Under the pieces are notes generated by a model that searched no databases, had not been told where the DNA came from, and saw only the letters and a program-made list of their open reading frames with translations. A stretch of DNA of 64,000 nucleotides from Dechloromonas sp. ZY10 (lineage in GTDB: Bacteria > Pseudomonadota > Gammaproteobacteria > Burkholderiales > Rhodocyclaceae): positions 2,031,501 through 2,095,500 of the forward strand of contig NZ_CP144212.1 in the NCBI RefSeq assembly GCF_041378895.1, written 5' to 3'. Made by a program: the position numbers and the translations under genes. Positions 17,706-26,279 of this stretch are shown one piece after another; the stretch's first letter is position 1, and each line of letters starts with the position of its first letter.

Positions 17706-18578
17706 ATGCCGCTCTCTCCTGCTTCCGACACGACCACCCCGGCCCTCTTGCCGACGCTGTTCGTACCGCACGGCGCACCGACCTTCGCACTCAAGCCCGG
17801 CGCGGCGGGTGCCGCGATTGCACGCCTCGCCGACAAGCTGCCCCGACCGCGCGCAGTCATCGTGGTCAGCGCCCACTGGCAAACGCCGCTCCCGACGGTC
17901 GGCAGCGCGACGCGGCTGGAAACGATTCACGATTTTTGGGGCTTTCCCGACGAGCTTTATGCCCTGCGCTACCCAGCCAGCGGCTGCCCGGAAGCGGCGC
18001 GTGAAATCGCCGCCACCTTGAGCGCAGCCGGCGTGCCGGTGGCGCTGGACAACGAGCGCGGCCTCGACCATGGCGCCTGGGTGCCGTTACGCCTGCTCTA
18101 CCCGGAGGCCGACGTGCCGGTGATTCCGCTCTCCCTGCCGCTCAGTGGCGGCCCGCAGGCTGCCTGGGAGCTCGGCCGGGCACTGGCACCGCTCAGCAAA
18201 CGCGGCTTCCTGATCGTCGGCTCGGGCAGCGTTACCCATAACCTGCGCGACTACCAGATGGCCTGGCGCAACGGCGGCCAGACCCCGGCCTATGTCCGCC
18301 AGTTTGCCGATTGGGTGGACAGCCAACTGCAGGCCGGCGACACCGCCGCCTTGCTCGCCTATCGCCAGCAGGCACCGGGTGGTGCGCAAGCCCATCCCAG
18401 CGACGAGCACCTGCTGCCCCTGTTCGTCGCCTGGGGGGCAGCCCAAGCGGCCACAGCCACTCCGGCGGCCACACGTCTGCACGCCGGCATCGACGATTTC
18501 GTGATCGCGATGGATTTATGGGCCTTCGGCACCTCGCCAGAGCAGCAATCGCCAGACGCCGCCTTTTTGCCGAATTAA
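17706..18578 (+). CDS. DODA-type extradiol aromatic ring-opening dioxygenase (YgiD-like)
   Basis: This 290-residue enzyme belongs to the class III (LigB/DODA) extradiol dioxygenases, which use Zn or Fe to cleave catechol-like rings. Likely metal ligands are the histidines in LFVPHGAP and VVSAHWQ, with further conserved residues in GSGSVTHNLRDY and AHPSDEHLLPLFVA. It resembles E. coli YgiD (4,5-DOPA dioxygenase). ATG 17706 is used because upstream in-frame codons run into the divergent promoter region and lysR. It heads a group with cytochrome b561 and two YceI genes, read together from the LysR-controlled promoter. The physiological substrate is unknown. Confidence 0.9.
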   Translation: MPLSPASDTTTPALLPTLFVPHGAPTFALKPGAAGAAIARLADKLPRPRAVIVVSAHWQTPLPTVGSATRLETIHDFWGFPDELYALRYPASGCPEAAREIAATLSAAGVPVALDNERGLDHGAWVPLRLLYPEADVPVIPLSLPLSGGPQAAWELGRALAPLSKRGFLIVGSGSVTHNLRDYQMAWRNGGQTPAYVRQFADWVDSQLQAGDTAALLAYRQQAPGGAQAHPSDEHLLPLFVAWGAAQAATATPAATRLHAGIDDFVIAMDLWAFGTSPEQQSPDAAFLPN

Positions 18579-18588
18579 GGAGTTGACC

Positions 18589-19161
18589 GTGAATTCGCTA
18601 TCCACCCCTGTTTCCCCCGCGCCGGTGCGCTACACCGCCACCGCCAAGGTCCTGCACTGGCTGCTCGCCTTGCTGATATTTGCCCTGATCGGCCTCGGCT
18701 TTTACATGCACGATCTGCCCCTGTCGCCGGAAAAACTGCAGCTGTATTCCTGGCACAAATGGGCCGGCGTCAGCGCCTTTCTGCTGGCAGTGATCCGCCT
18801 TGGCTGGCGCTTCACCCACCAACCGCCGGCGCTGCCGGCCAGCATGTCCGCCGCACAACGCCTGGCTGCACACGTCGGCCACCTTGGGCTATACGCGCTG
18901 ATGCTGGCGATTCCGCTCTCGGGCTGGCTGATGAGTTCGGCCAAAGGCTTCCAGACCGTGTGGTTCGGCGTACTGCCGCTACCCGATCTGGTCGCCAAGG
19001 ACAAGGCGCTCGGCGAGTTGCTGGCCACCCTGCACCTCGGCCTCAACCAGGCCCTGCTCGCCCTGCTCGCTGGTCACATCGGCGCCGCCCTCAAGCACCA
19101 CTTCATCGACCGCGACGACATCCTGACCCGGATGCTGCCCGGCCGGCGCCCGCTAGCCTGA
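18589..19161 (+). CDS. cytochrome b561 (CybB family)
   Basis: This 190-residue inner-membrane di-heme cytochrome b has four transmembrane helices and the conserved histidines in KVLHWLLA, LYSWHKWAG, HVGHLGLYAL and LAGHIGAALKHH, which bind two b hemes. It probably moves electrons between quinones and periplasmic partners. The start is GTG 18589: an AAGGAG ribosome site lies six bases before it, whereas the in-frame TTG at 18583 touches that site. It lies ten bases after the dioxygenase stop and 26 before the first yceI gene. The b561-YceI neighbourhood is a common pairing. Confidence 0.93.
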   Translation: MNSLSTPVSPAPVRYTATAKVLHWLLALLIFALIGLGFYMHDLPLSPEKLQLYSWHKWAGVSAFLLAVIRLGWRFTHQPPALPASMSAAQRLAAHVGHLGLYALMLAIPLSGWLMSSAKGFQTVWFGVLPLPDLVAKDKALGELLATLHLGLNQALLALLAGHIGAALKHHFIDRDDILTRMLPGRRPLA

Positions 19162-19187
19162 TCTCTATCCCCCCACGGAGAAAACCC

Positions 19188-19772
19188 ATGCACACCAAAC
19201 TGATCACCACCGCCATCGCCACCACCCTGGCCGGCAGCCTGTTCCTCGCTCCGCTGGCCCACGCCGTCGAATACACCCAGGTGCAAGCCGACAAAAGCAC
19301 GGTCCAGTTCAGCTACCAGCAGATGGGCGTCAAGATGGACGGCCGCTTCCGCAAGTTTTCCAGCCAGTTGAGTTTCGACCCGGCCAAGCCGGCCGCCGCC
19401 CGCGTCAGCTTCGAGGTCGAATTGGCCAGCGTTGACACCGGCTCGCCCGAAGCCGATCAGGAAGTCGCCGGCAAGCCGTGGTTCAACAGCGCCGCCTTCC
19501 CGGTCGCCCGCTTCGTGTCGAGCAGCGTCAAGCCGCTCGGCAACAACCGCTACGAAGTCGCCGGCAAGCTGACGATCAAGGGTAAGACACAAGACCTGAC
19601 GTTCCCGGCCAGCTTCGCTGCGCCAGGTAACAACGACAAAGGCGGCGTCTTTGAAGGCGGCTTCACCCTGCGCCGTGCCGATTTTTCGATTGGTGAAGGC
19701 AGCTGGGCCAAGTTCGACATCGTGGCCAACGACATCGGCCTCAAGTTCCGCATCGCCGTGCAAGGCAAGTAA
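19188..19772 (+). CDS. YceI-family periplasmic protein (first copy)
   Basis: This 194-residue lipocalin-like protein has a Sec signal peptide ending in PLAHA. YceI proteins bind polyprenyl-type lipids in a beta-barrel; YTQVQADKSTVQFSYQQMGV and the TIKGKTQDLTFP stretch are family hallmarks. A GGAG ribosome site precedes ATG 19188. It follows cytochrome b561 closely and precedes a second, different YceI gene, suggesting the two proteins and the cytochrome act together, perhaps on quinone-like compounds. That role is inferred from fold and neighbours. Confidence 0.92.
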   Translation: MHTKLITTAIATTLAGSLFLAPLAHAVEYTQVQADKSTVQFSYQQMGVKMDGRFRKFSSQLSFDPAKPAAARVSFEVELASVDTGSPEADQEVAGKPWFNSAAFPVARFVSSSVKPLGNNRYEVAGKLTIKGKTQDLTFPASFAAPGNNDKGGVFEGGFTLRRADFSIGEGSWAKFDIVANDIGLKFRIAVQGK

Positions 19773-19840
19773 GCCCGGCAGCCAATTTTTTGCTCTTTTT
19801 CTGATTCACGTTTTACCCCCCAACCTCCAGGAGTCACACC

Positions 19841-20410
19841 ATGCGCAAGCAAATCGCCACCCTCGTCCTCGCCCTCGCCGCTGCCGCCCCCGCGCTGGCA
19901 GCCCCGGAAACCTACGTGGTTGAAGGCACCCACACCTACCCGCGCTTTTCCTACAGCCACTTCGGCTATTCGACCCAATTGAGCCGCTTCAACAAGACCA
20001 GCGGCAAGATCGTTTTCGACAAGGCCGCCAAGACCGGCAGCGTCGATATCGTGATCGACACCACCTCGGTCGATACCGGTTTCGCCACCTTCAACGAGCA
20101 CATCCAGGGCGACGACTTCCTCGCCACCGGCAAATACCCGCAAGCGACCTTCAAGTCGACCAAGGTCAATTTTGCCGGCGACAAGCCGTCGACCGTGGAA
20201 GGCCTGCTCACGCTCAAAGGCGTCACCAAGCCGGTGACGCTGACCGTGGAATCCTTCCAGGCGATGCCGCATCCGATGCTGAAGAAGGACGCGATCGGCG
20301 CCAACGCCTGGACCGTGGTCAAGCGCTCCGAATTCAACGCCGGCAAGTATGCGCCTTACGTTGGCGACGAAGTCCGCATCGATATCGCCGTCGAAGCAAT
20401 CAAGGAATAA
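19841..20410 (+). CDS. YceI-family periplasmic protein (second copy)
   Basis: A 189-residue YceI protein with a signal peptide ending ALA before APETYVVEGTHTYP. It carries the typical GKIVFDKAAKTGSVDIVIDT and LTLKGVTKPVTL stretches. A CAGGAG site precedes the ATG. It is clearly different from the first copy, so this is an old duplication rather than a recent one. Probably the last gene of the dioxygenase-b561-YceI unit. Confidence 0.92.
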   Translation: MRKQIATLVLALAAAAPALAAPETYVVEGTHTYPRFSYSHFGYSTQLSRFNKTSGKIVFDKAAKTGSVDIVIDTTSVDTGFATFNEHIQGDDFLATGKYPQATFKSTKVNFAGDKPSTVEGLLTLKGVTKPVTLTVESFQAMPHPMLKKDAIGANAWTVVKRSEFNAGKYAPYVGDEVRIDIAVEAIKE

Positions 20411-20452
20411 GCCCCTTTTTTGCGACAAATCCGGGGGAACGCGAAATAAGCT

Positions 20453-20481
20453 TTGCCTTTCCCTCGGATAGCGCGTATGCT
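20453..20481 (+). promoter_or_regulatory. sigma-70-like promoter for the cold-shock gene
   Basis: TTGCCT, 17 bases, TATGCT. The start point near 20488 would leave a 5' leader of about 130 bases, as usual for cold-shock mRNAs. Confidence 0.55.
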
Positions 20482-20618
20482 GCGGCGCAGCGAAAGTCAA
20501 GTACTCCTGTTTTCTTGTTGGTTTAGTTCCCGTACCTCACGTCTGCGGCGCCATTTCCATCCTGAGCACGCCGTCTTGATCTCGCATTTTTCAATTATTT
20601 CTCTGGAGATCCAAGATC

Positions 20619-20822
20619 ATGGCTACCGGTACCGTCAAATGGTTTAACGAAACCAAAGGCTTCGGCTTCATTTCCCCCGAGGGCGGCGGCGAAGACCTCT
20701 TCGCTCACTTTTCCGCCATCGCCGGCACGGGCTTCAAAACCCTGGCCGAAGGTCAGCGCGTCACCTTCGACGTGACCACTGGCCCCAAGGGCAAGCAAGC
20801 TTCCAACATCAAGCCGGCCTAA
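20619..20822 (+). CDS. CspA-family cold-shock protein
   Basis: This 67-residue single cold-shock domain binds single-stranded RNA and DNA and melts RNA structure. Both RNA-binding motifs are present: KGFGFI (RNP1) and DLFAHF (RNP2, here with an aromatic ending). The full 5-strand barrel is covered by [17 protein letters not shown] through [15 protein letters not shown] site precedes the ATG. The long untranslated leader suggests post-transcriptional temperature control. Confidence 0.96.
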   Translation: MATGTVKWFNETKGFGFISPEGGGEDLFAHFSAIAGTGFKTLAEGQRVTFDVTTGPKGKQASNIKPA

Positions 20823-20912
20823 GCGCCCGCTGCGGCGCCACGCGCCGCCCGCCGCCGGTCCGCATTCGCCGGGCCGGCGCCATTACCTCCCTCTTACAAT
20901 CAGGAGGCCATC

Positions 20913-21167
20913 ATGGCCAAGGAAGAATTGCTGGAAATGCAAGGCGTTGTCACGGAAGTACTTCCTGACTCCCGCTTTCTCGTCACGCTCGACAACGGGC
21001 ATCAATTGATCGCCTACACGGCTGGCAAAATGCGCAAGCACCATATCCGCATCATCGCTGGCGACAAGGTCTCGCTTGAATTGTCCCCGTATGACCTCGA
21101 CAAGGGCCGCATCACCTTCCGCCATATCGAAGGCCGTGCCCCGATGGCCCCCCGGCCCCGCCGCTAA
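20913..21167 (+). CDS. infA: translation initiation factor IF-1 (second-type copy)
   Basis: This 84-residue S1-fold protein binds the ribosomal A site during initiation. It matches IF-1 throughout ([52 protein letters not shown]) but carries about a dozen extra residues at the end ([10 protein letters not shown]). Betaproteobacteria often have such a second infA outside the ribosomal protein operon, as here beside a cold-shock gene. It has a GGAGG ribosome site. Whether it replaces or supplements the main IF-1 cannot be told from the window. Confidence 0.93.
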   Translation: MAKEELLEMQGVVTEVLPDSRFLVTLDNGHQLIAYTAGKMRKHHIRIIAGDKVSLELSPYDLDKGRITFRHIEGRAPMAPRPRR

Positions 21168-21190
21168 ACTGCGGCCAAGCAAGGAACTGA

Positions 21191-21367
21191 ATGAATTTGC
21201 AGCAACAACGGGCACTCGCCCGGCAACAATGCGCGGACCAGAAGATCACGGTCCTCCCTTACGGCAATGCCTGGTGGTTACTGGGCGACGGCGTCAACCA
21301 GGTAGTTGGCGAACTGGCCGGTATTTCCCCCGCGCAGCTCCAGCGTTTTACCAGCGTCCGCCGCTAA
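21191..21367 (+). CDS. small hypothetical protein, 58 residues
   Basis: This short gene begins 24 bases after infA, with an AAGGA site in front of ATG 21191. The product starts MNLQQQRALARQQCADQ and includes the hydrophobic centre VLPYGNAWWLLGDG. No family is recognised. Position and ribosome site make it likely to be translated with infA, perhaps also under cold-shock control, but this is inference. Confidence 0.6.
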   Translation: MNLQQQRALARQQCADQKITVLPYGNAWWLLGDGVNQVVGELAGISPAQLQRFTSVRR

Positions 21368-21462
21368 CGCATTACCCTTACGGCCGCCCGGCAGGCAATG
21401 CCGCAGGCCACCGCTGCCGGCTATAATCGGTGGTTTCGACCTTTTCCCGGCCTCCGCCTGCC

Positions 21463-22878
21463 ATGCTCAAGAAGCTCTTGCTGGTTTGTGTGCTCTGCTT
21501 GCACGCCCTTGACGGGCACTGCTCGCCACCAGCCACCAGCGTGCCATTGAGCGAGGCCGAGCGCAGCTATCTGGCACAGCTGGGTCCGATCACCATGTGC
21601 GTGGACCCCGACTGGACTCCCTTCGAGAGAATCAATGAAGCCGGAGAACACGAAGGAATTGCCGCCGATCTGATCCAGCAAGTGGCCCTCCGCCTAGGCA
21701 TCACGATCCGGTTGCATCGGGTCCGCCTGTGGAGCGAAAGCCTCGAAGCCTCACAGCAGGACCGCTGCCAGATCATGAGCTTTCTCAATCAGACACCGGT
21801 ACGTGATCGCTGGCTGTTATTTACTCGGCCGATTTTCTCCGATCCGAACATCATCATCACCCGCGAAGAGCAGCCCTTCATCGCCGACCTCCACACCTTG
21901 CGCGGGAAAACCGTGGCTCTGCCAGGCGGCACGATGGTCGAAGAACGCATTCGCAAAGATTACCCGGACCTGAGCGTCATCGTCACACAAAGCGAACGCG
22001 AAGCGGTAACCATGGTTTCCGAGCGCAAGGCCGACCTCACTGTACGCACCTTGATCGGCGCCGCTTACGCCATCCGCAAGGAAGGGCTCTTCAATCTGAA
22101 GATTTCAGGCCAGATTCCCGAATACACCAACCAATTACGCATTGGCGTGCACCGCAACCACCCGGAACTGCGCGAGATTCTTGACCGGGGCGTGGCAACG
22201 CTCAGCGATCAGGAAAAGGAAATCATCTGGAACCGCCACGTCTCGATCAACGTGCAGCAGAGCCTGGACTACCGGCTGCTGGCAAAAATCGTACTGGCCG
22301 CCGCGCTGGTGCTCGGGATTTTCACCTACTGGAACCGCAAGCTAAGCCGGCTCAACCGCGAACTAGAACGCCTCTCGATCACCGACCGGCTGACCGGACT
22401 CAATAACCGGATGCGACTGGACGAATGCTTTGACCGAGAAATTCAGCGCTGCCAGCGCTACCCCCGAACATTCAGCATCATCCTGCTCGATATCGATCAT
22501 TTCAAACAGATCAATGATAGCCATGGTCATCAGGTCGGCGACCAGGTGCTGATCGCTGTCGCCAACTGCCTGCAGGGAAATCTGCGGCAAACCGATGTGA
22601 TCGGCCGCTGGGGCGGCGAGGAGTTCATGGTCCTGTGCCCGGAAACCGACCTCGAAGGGGCCATGACACTGGCCGAAAACCTGCGCGGACACCTGGCCGC
22701 CACAGCGATGCCGCCCGCCGGACAGGTCACAGCCAGTTTCGGGATCGCCACCTACGCCCCAAACGACCAGCCACAGGACATGGTCAGCCGCGCCGACCGC
22801 GCCCTTTATGCCGCCAAGCACGCCGGCCGAAACCGGGTTCACAGTGAGCCCACCCCCTCAAAGCCTGAGCTTACCTAA
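21463..22878 (+). CDS. diguanylate cyclase with periplasmic solute-binding-like sensor
   Basis: This 471-residue membrane protein makes cyclic di-GMP. The signal peptide (about 1-20) is followed by a periplasmic SBP_bac_3 domain (about 28-265; MCVDPDWTPFERINEAGEHEGIAADL), one transmembrane helix (KIVLAAALVLGIFTYW) and a GGDEF domain with the active-site signature GGEEF. The inhibitory RxxD site is intact (RQTD five residues before GGEEF). The sensor type usually binds amino acids or related small molecules. ATG 21463 is preferred over an upstream frame opening because it gives a proper signal peptide. A TATAAT box lies at 21422-21427. Confidence 0.95.
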   Translation: MLKKLLLVCVLCLHALDGHCSPPATSVPLSEAERSYLAQLGPITMCVDPDWTPFERINEAGEHEGIAADLIQQVALRLGITIRLHRVRLWSESLEASQQDRCQIMSFLNQTPVRDRWLLFTRPIFSDPNIIITREEQPFIADLHTLRGKTVALPGGTMVEERIRKDYPDLSVIVTQSEREAVTMVSERKADLTVRTLIGAAYAIRKEGLFNLKISGQIPEYTNQLRIGVHRNHPELREILDRGVATLSDQEKEIIWNRHVSINVQQSLDYRLLAKIVLAAALVLGIFTYWNRKLSRLNRELERLSITDRLTGLNNRMRLDECFDREIQRCQRYPRTFSIILLDIDHFKQINDSHGHQVGDQVLIAVANCLQGNLRQTDVIGRWGGEEFMVLCPETDLEGAMTLAENLRGHLAATAMPPAGQVTASFGIATYAPNDQPQDMVSRADRALYAAKHAGRNRVHSEPTPSKPELT

Positions 22879-22973
22879 CCGAAAGCACCGGCACGCTTGC
22901 CGCAGCAGCACCGCCAGAGATTCCAACGGAGGGGGCTGACTCGATAGTTACCCGAACCTCGAAGGCTCCTGCA

Positions 22974-25271
22974 TCACAACGCCAGCTTGAGCGTCACAAA
23001 CACCTGCCGTGGCAGCCCGACCTGCAGGGTCTGGTAGTCGCCGCTGGCGGTATAACCGCTGGTGCCTACGGTCGACACGTATTTCCGGTCAAAAAGGTTG
23101 AGCACGTCAAGGCGCAACCCTGCCTCGCCCAATCCGCCCCAGCGCCCCAACTCAACCCCGCCGCCGAGGTTGAACAGCCAGCGTCCGGGAACCGACTGGT
23201 CGTTGCCATAGGTGTAGAAACGCGCGGACTGGTAATCGGCCTGCAGATGTAACTGGTAAGGACCATGCCGGTAGGCCAGTTCGCTCTTGTATAGCCAGCG
23301 CGGCGTATCGACCACCGTTTTGCCGGCAATCGCGATTCGTTCCTGGTTGCTGAAATAATCGTCATCGTAGGTGGCGCGGGTATAACTCAGCGACTGTTGC
23401 CAGCGCCAGCCGCGGGCGAAACGCAGCGCCCCGGCCACTTCGATGCCATTCATTGTGACCCCACCGACATTGGCCAGCACAGCCGCCCCGGAAGTCGCGG
23501 CGAGCAACGAACCACCGGGCGAGATATTCAGCAGGCGATCGCTGAAGCGCACGTGGTAGAAGCTGACAGCCCCCTGATAGCCACGCAACGGACCGGCAGC
23601 AAGCTCACCGGCAAAACGGTAACCGGCCTCATAGGTCCATGCAGTTTCCGGATTCAGTTGCGCTTTGGCCAGGTCAAAAGCCGCCTGATTGCGTACTGCC
23701 CAGGGAGACTGGCCAATACCGTAGCCCCCCAACTGGTAGCTGCGCAGGGTTTTCGAGAGGTCAAAAAAGAGTTCGCTACGCCCTCCCAGCGACCACTTCG
23801 CTCCCAGTTGAGGCAAAAAACCGTCCTGCGCGGTCAGACTGCCTTGCGGCAAAGCCAGGCCGCCTAGCCGGTCGACTGTCGGCCGCCCCTCGCTACGGCT
23901 GTACGAGGACTTGAAGCCGGCCAGCAGGCTGAACTGCTCGTTCAGTTGCCAGACATCCTGCAAGTGATACTGCAGCGTCTGGGTATTGAAGCGATACGCC
24001 CACTGGGTGAAGAAGGCGCTGTCCGGATCGGGAAAGCGGTACGGCGACCAGGCCGGGCCGCTACGGTCAACCGGGAAAAACAGGCGTTTTTGCGTCGCCT
24101 CCAGATATTCGTACCAGAATCCGGTCGATAGCTGATGAGCCCCCCAGGACCCGCTGAGCGAGGCCAGTCCGCCAACCCGCTGCGAATCGTAAGCCAGTAC
24201 CCGCTCGGACAAGGGCGAGCCGCTTGCTCCCGGGGTAGCACGGTGCGGGGTATACCAGATACTCGCCCCCCGATAGTCATGCGCATAGACACTCGCCTTC
24301 CACTCGCCCTGCTGACCAGTGGCACCTTGCAAGGTGGCATAGGCAAAATGATCGCGACGCACCCCGGCCGCCGCGTAGTAAGCGGCATCGACCGGATTGG
24401 CCACCGTCTGCCCGCCATTGACCGGAACCCCGCTGGCTCCGGTATTCGCTGCATTGGCGATGGCCGCCGGCAGATTCGGCCAGTAATTGCTCCAGCGGTA
24501 ACCCAACTGGTCGATCCAGGCCTTGGTCAGGTCCTGGTAATCCATCTCCTGCCGATCGGAAAAGTTGTAATAGAGGCTCAGATGGCGGTCATCGAAGACC
24601 TGCGTGTATTTCAGGTTGACTTGATCCTGGCTCTGATGGCCGCTGCCTTTCCATAAATCCGTGCTCTGGTGCGCAGCAGCGACATAGAACTTGCCATCGT
24701 TGGCCAAGCGGCCACTATCGGCACGCAGCCAGGTGCGCTGACTGCCATGACTGCCCAAGGTTTGCGCCAGTTGTCCACCGGCCCGCTCCGCCGGGTCCTG
24801 CGAATAAAACTGCAAGGTTCCGCCAAGATTGCTGGTTGCTGCCGTTTCCAGCGCCCCGCTCCCCTGCGAGATACGAATCCGCCCCAGATTTTCGCCAATC
24901 AGGGCGCGATTGATCGACAGCCCGTTCAAGGTCGAGTAGTACATTTCGCCCAGCGGCATGTCGTCGAGGGTAAAGCCGAGTTGCGCAGCACTGAAGCCGC
25001 GCAGCGAAATCCGGGTCGCCCACTCGTAGCTCCCGAAAGGATCGGCCGCCTGAAAATTGACCCCGGCCAGCCGGTTCAGGGATTTCAATGGCGTTTCGCC
25101 CGCAGCCACCGGCGCGTCGACCGGCGGCCGCCAACTTTGTACCTGGCGAAACTCGCCGTGGCCGTAGACCTCGACCTCTGGCAAATGCACCGCCGACTCT
25201 GCTGCGCAGGCAACCGGCAAACCACCGGCAAGAAAATACAAGGTCGCCGGAAAAATTGGCAGTTTGGGCAT
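22974..25271 (-). CDS. TonB-dependent outer-membrane receptor
   Basis: This 765-residue protein has a signal peptide, a plug domain (about 35-170; SLNRLAGVNFQAADPFGSYEW, ISLRGFSAAQLGFTLDDMP) and a 22-strand barrel ending in an outer-membrane-type C terminus (RQVFVTLKLAL). It imports a ligand using TonB energy. No transporter or synthesis genes sit beside it, so the ligand (iron chelate, cobalamin, copper or other) cannot be assigned. It diverges from nudC. The codons for FFPVDRS coincide with a dispersed-element copy at 24061-24083. Confidence 0.93.
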   Translation of the reverse strand: MPKLPIFPATLYFLAGGLPVACAAESAVHLPEVEVYGHGEFRQVQSWRPPVDAPVAAGETPLKSLNRLAGVNFQAADPFGSYEWATRISLRGFSAAQLGFTLDDMPLGEMYYSTLNGLSINRALIGENLGRIRISQGSGALETAATSNLGGTLQFYSQDPAERAGGQLAQTLGSHGSQRTWLRADSGRLANDGKFYVAAAHQSTDLWKGSGHQSQDQVNLKYTQVFDDRHLSLYYNFSDRQEMDYQDLTKAWIDQLGYRWSNYWPNLPAAIANAANTGASGVPVNGGQTVANPVDAAYYAAAGVRRDHFAYATLQGATGQQGEWKASVYAHDYRGASIWYTPHRATPGASGSPLSERVLAYDSQRVGGLASLSGSWGAHQLSTGFWYEYLEATQKRLFFPVDRSGPAWSPYRFPDPDSAFFTQWAYRFNTQTLQYHLQDVWQLNEQFSLLAGFKSSYSRSEGRPTVDRLGGLALPQGSLTAQDGFLPQLGAKWSLGGRSELFFDLSKTLRSYQLGGYGIGQSPWAVRNQAAFDLAKAQLNPETAWTYEAGYRFAGELAAGPLRGYQGAVSFYHVRFSDRLLNISPGGSLLAATSGAAVLANVGGVTMNGIEVAGALRFARGWRWQQSLSYTRATYDDDYFSNQERIAIAGKTVVDTPRWLYKSELAYRHGPYQLHLQADYQSARFYTYGNDQSVPGRWLFNLGGGVELGRWGGLGEAGLRLDVLNLFDRKYVSTVGTSGYTASGDYQTLQVGLPRQVFVTLKLAL
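24061..24083 (-). repeat. dispersed T-tract/CGGTTGACCGT element, copy in the TonB receptor gene
   Basis: On the - strand: a T-tract, CCCGGTTGACCGTAG. It encodes FFPVDR, the same peptide as the menE copy. Confidence 0.6.
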
Positions 25272-25424
25272 TTGAAACCGGAATCAAGGGTGAAAGAAGG
25301 CTCGCGGCGGATGTTTGCGCAAGAGCAAATCGACAAATATAGCAATTGTATGCGACCTTGCCACCTTCGTCTCCGATGGCGAACTCGCGTAAGCTGTCAT
25401 TCTCCCTTCCTGCCCCTGCCCCCC

Positions 25425-26204
25425 ATGCCTGATCAAGCCAGTGTCTATTGGATTCTTCGCCACGAACAACGGCTGCTGCTGCGCATCGCCGACCCATTGA
25501 CTCCGTTTCCACAACTGGCAGCCTCCTTGCCTCTGACTACAAAAGCACCGCCGCTGAAAATCGGCGAGTGGCTGGGGCGTCCCTGCTACGCTGCTGAACT
25601 GCGTGATTTTCCCGAGCAGCTTGAGCTTGAACCGCTGCCGCTGCGCACCCTTTTTGCGCATGCCGGGCCGGAAGCCTTCGCCCTCGCCGGACGAGGCGTG
25701 CAACTGCTTGACTGGCAGGCACAACATCGCTTCTGCGGCCGTTGCGCCACACCGGCCGAGGCTCTTACAGGCGAATTCGCGATGCGCTGCCCAGCCTGCG
25801 GCCTGGTGGCCTACCCTCGCCTGTCGCCGGCGATCATGGTCCTGGTCCGCGATGGAGAGCGCCTGCTGCTGGCTCGCAGCCCGCATTTCAAGCCCGGTGT
25901 GTATAGCGCCCTGGCCGGTTTTGTCGAACCGGGTGAGACCCTGGAGCAATGCGCAGTCCGAGAGGTGCGCGAAGAAGTAGGTATCGAAATCACCAATTTG
26001 CGCTACTTCGCCAGCCAGCCCTGGCCTTTTCCCAACTCGCTGATGATCGCCTTCTTTGCCGACTATCTTAGCGGTGAAGTCCGTCCGGCTCCCGACGAAA
26101 TCGAGGCGGCTGACTGGTTCACCGTCGACCGGCTGCCACTGCTGCCAGAGCCGGTCAGCATTTCTCGACGACTGATAGAGGCAGCCTGCACTCGCTCTGC
26201 CTGA
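25425..26204 (+). CDS. nudC: NAD+ diphosphatase / NAD-RNA decapping hydrolase NudC
   Basis: This 259-residue Nudix hydrolase cleaves NADH to NMNH and AMP and removes NAD caps from RNA. A zinc ribbon is formed by CGRC (about 105-108) and CPAC, followed by the SPAIMVLV strand and a complete Nudix box (GFVEPGETLEQCAVREVREEVGIE region), then SQPWPFPNSLMIAF, the motif that sets NudC apart from other Nudix enzymes. ATG 25425 is the family-typical start; the longer open frame reaches into the divergent receptor gene. Length is normal. Confidence 0.96.
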   Translation: MPDQASVYWILRHEQRLLLRIADPLTPFPQLAASLPLTTKAPPLKIGEWLGRPCYAAELRDFPEQLELEPLPLRTLFAHAGPEAFALAGRGVQLLDWQAQHRFCGRCATPAEALTGEFAMRCPACGLVAYPRLSPAIMVLVRDGERLLLARSPHFKPGVYSALAGFVEPGETLEQCAVREVREEVGIEITNLRYFASQPWPFPNSLMIAFFADYLSGEVRPAPDEIEAADWFTVDRLPLLPEPVSISRRLIEAACTRSA

Positions 26205-26240
26205 ACCACCCCGGGACATCCGGAGCGGGGAAAAACGGGA

Positions 26241-26259
26241 TTTTCACGGTCGACCATGA
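26241..26259 (+). repeat. dispersed palindromic element between nudC and a GGDEF gene
   Basis: TTTTCACGGTCGACCATGA in the 75-base gap between two converging genes. Confidence 0.6.
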
Positions 26260-26279
26260 CCGGTTCCATTTTTTTCCGG

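Noticed and set aside
24669..25424. N-terminal extension of NudC
   Set aside because: It runs antisense through the TonB receptor gene; NudC proteins start near ATG 25425.
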